From NCBI GenBank assembly GCA_015231995.1, contig JADGAO010000225.1, positions 1-5,098 on the forward strand: a stretch of 5,098 nucleotides of DNA, read 5' to 3'. The DNA is from Nitrospinota bacterium. Its GTDB lineage: Bacteria; Nitrospinota_A; UBA7883; JACRLM01. The translations under genes and the position numbers were made by a program. The notes below the pieces were generated by a model. It was given only the letters and a program-made list of their open reading frames with translations. It was not told where the DNA came from and searched no databases. Shown here one piece after another: positions 4,702-5,098 of the stretch. How positions within the stretch are numbered: position 1 is the stretch's first letter; each line of letters starts with the position of its first letter.

Positions 4702-5085
4702 TCACTTCCCAGGCGTCTCCAGCAACTGCTTTATTGATGTGGCGAGCATTTCGAAAGAGGCTTCAAGACCGGCGTAAGCCGCGTCATATTGTTGCTGGGC
4801 GCCCAACAAGTTGGCTTCGTTCAACACCTCTTCGGCCTTATCCGCTATTTCGTTGGCTCCGCTGTTCTTTTCCGAGAACAGGCGCCTCTGCTCACGAAGC
4901 AGGTCTCCAAGTATCCCAATAGCCCGGTTGAAGGTGGACATGTTGCGCGGCCTCTTAAACTCGGAGCGGTAAACCTCTTCGTTATAAACGAAGCTCTCCG
5001 CCGTATTCCCGCTAGCGTGTATGACGGACGGATACCAGGCCAGCGCCACTGCCAGCAGGGCAGGATAAACCAGGTTAAGATTCAT
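4702..5085 (-). CDS. Small secreted or periplasmic helical protein, function unknown
   Basis: A 127-residue protein I do not recognise. Residues 1-24 look like a Sec signal peptide, with a hydrophobic stretch and a probable cut after VIHA before SGN; it is odd in lacking any Lys or Arg before the hydrophobic core. The mature part (about 103 residues) is predicted to be mostly helical, with helix-like runs at FNRAIGILGDLLREQRRLF (52-70), NEIADKAEEVLNEANLL (78-94) and YDAAYAGLEASFEMLATSIK (100-119), suggesting a small helical bundle. It has no Cys or haem motif. The start is supported by AAGGA six bases before ATG. Only 13 bp of upstream DNA is visible, so it may be a downstream member of an operon beyond the right edge. 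Confidence 0.75.
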   Translation of the reverse strand: MNLNLVYPALLAVALAWYPSVIHASGNTAESFVYNEEVYRSEFKRPRNMSTFNRAIGILGDLLREQRRLFSEKNSGANEIADKAEEVLNEANLLGAQQQYDAAYAGLEASFEMLATSIKQLLETPGK

Positions 5086-5098
5086 GAGAGTTCCTTAT

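Noticed and set aside
4206..4922. Frames at 4206-4457, 4381-4632, 4418-4777 and 4674-4922
   Set aside because: They overlap the lipoprotein, the hairpin cluster or the secreted-protein gene in other frames and have Arg/Pro-rich, non-protein-like composition.

Overview
The window is from a bacterial chromosome of moderate GC content. Release factor 2 with its bacterial autoregulatory frameshift, a sigma-54 type promoter and lipoprotein or Sec signals on two short proteins all point to Bacteria. The left edge carries the N-terminal part of a formylmethanofuran dehydrogenase subunit A homologue (FwdA/FhcA). In a bacterium this suggests tetrahydromethanopterin/methanofuran-linked C1 metabolism, known from methylotrophic Proteobacteria, Planctomycetes and several candidate phyla. 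I cannot name the phylum from this window.

Layout, left to right: (1) 1-767, minus: 5' part of fhcA, running off the left edge. (2) 768-1144: no gene; a cluster of REP-like palindromic repeats, two full copies and one partial. (3) 1145-3112, minus: a two-gene unit, an unknown protein with a histone-H1-like Lys/Ala/Pro tail followed by prfB. The two overlap by ATGA, and prfB contains an in-frame UGA at a canonical CTT-TGA-C +1 frameshift site. (4) 3113-4152: about 1 kb without a protein gene but full of structure: a 147-bp MITE-like element with terminal inverted repeats and a likely 6-bp target duplication; a strong intrinsic terminator on the minus strand; a GG-N10-GC sigma-54 promoter on the same strand 124 bp upstream of the terminator hairpin; nested inverted repeats further upstream; and a third REP-like copy in inverted orientation. 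(5) 4153-4542, plus: a small glycine-zipper lipoprotein. (6) 4543-4701: a run of GC-rich hairpins between convergent genes. (7) 4702-5085, minus: a small secreted helical protein of unknown function.

The most interesting item is the minus-strand unit at about 3429-3610. A sigma-54 promoter and a perfect 12-bp terminator hairpin with seven U residues bracket a predicted RNA of about 153 nt with four successive stem-loops. Three of the four loops carry CCUC, and the terminator loop carries CCUCCUC, complementary to Shine-Dalgarno sequences. I read it as an undescribed sigma-54-controlled regulatory small RNA that probably targets ribosome binding sites. The palindromes 35-240 bp upstream could bind its activator. 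This rests on sequence pattern only; no homology search or expression data were available.

The genes do not form one pathway. prfB and its partner are translation-related or unknown, fhcA is C1 metabolism, and the two right-hand genes encode envelope or secreted proteins. The intergenic DNA is unusually dense in mobile or palindromic repeats.
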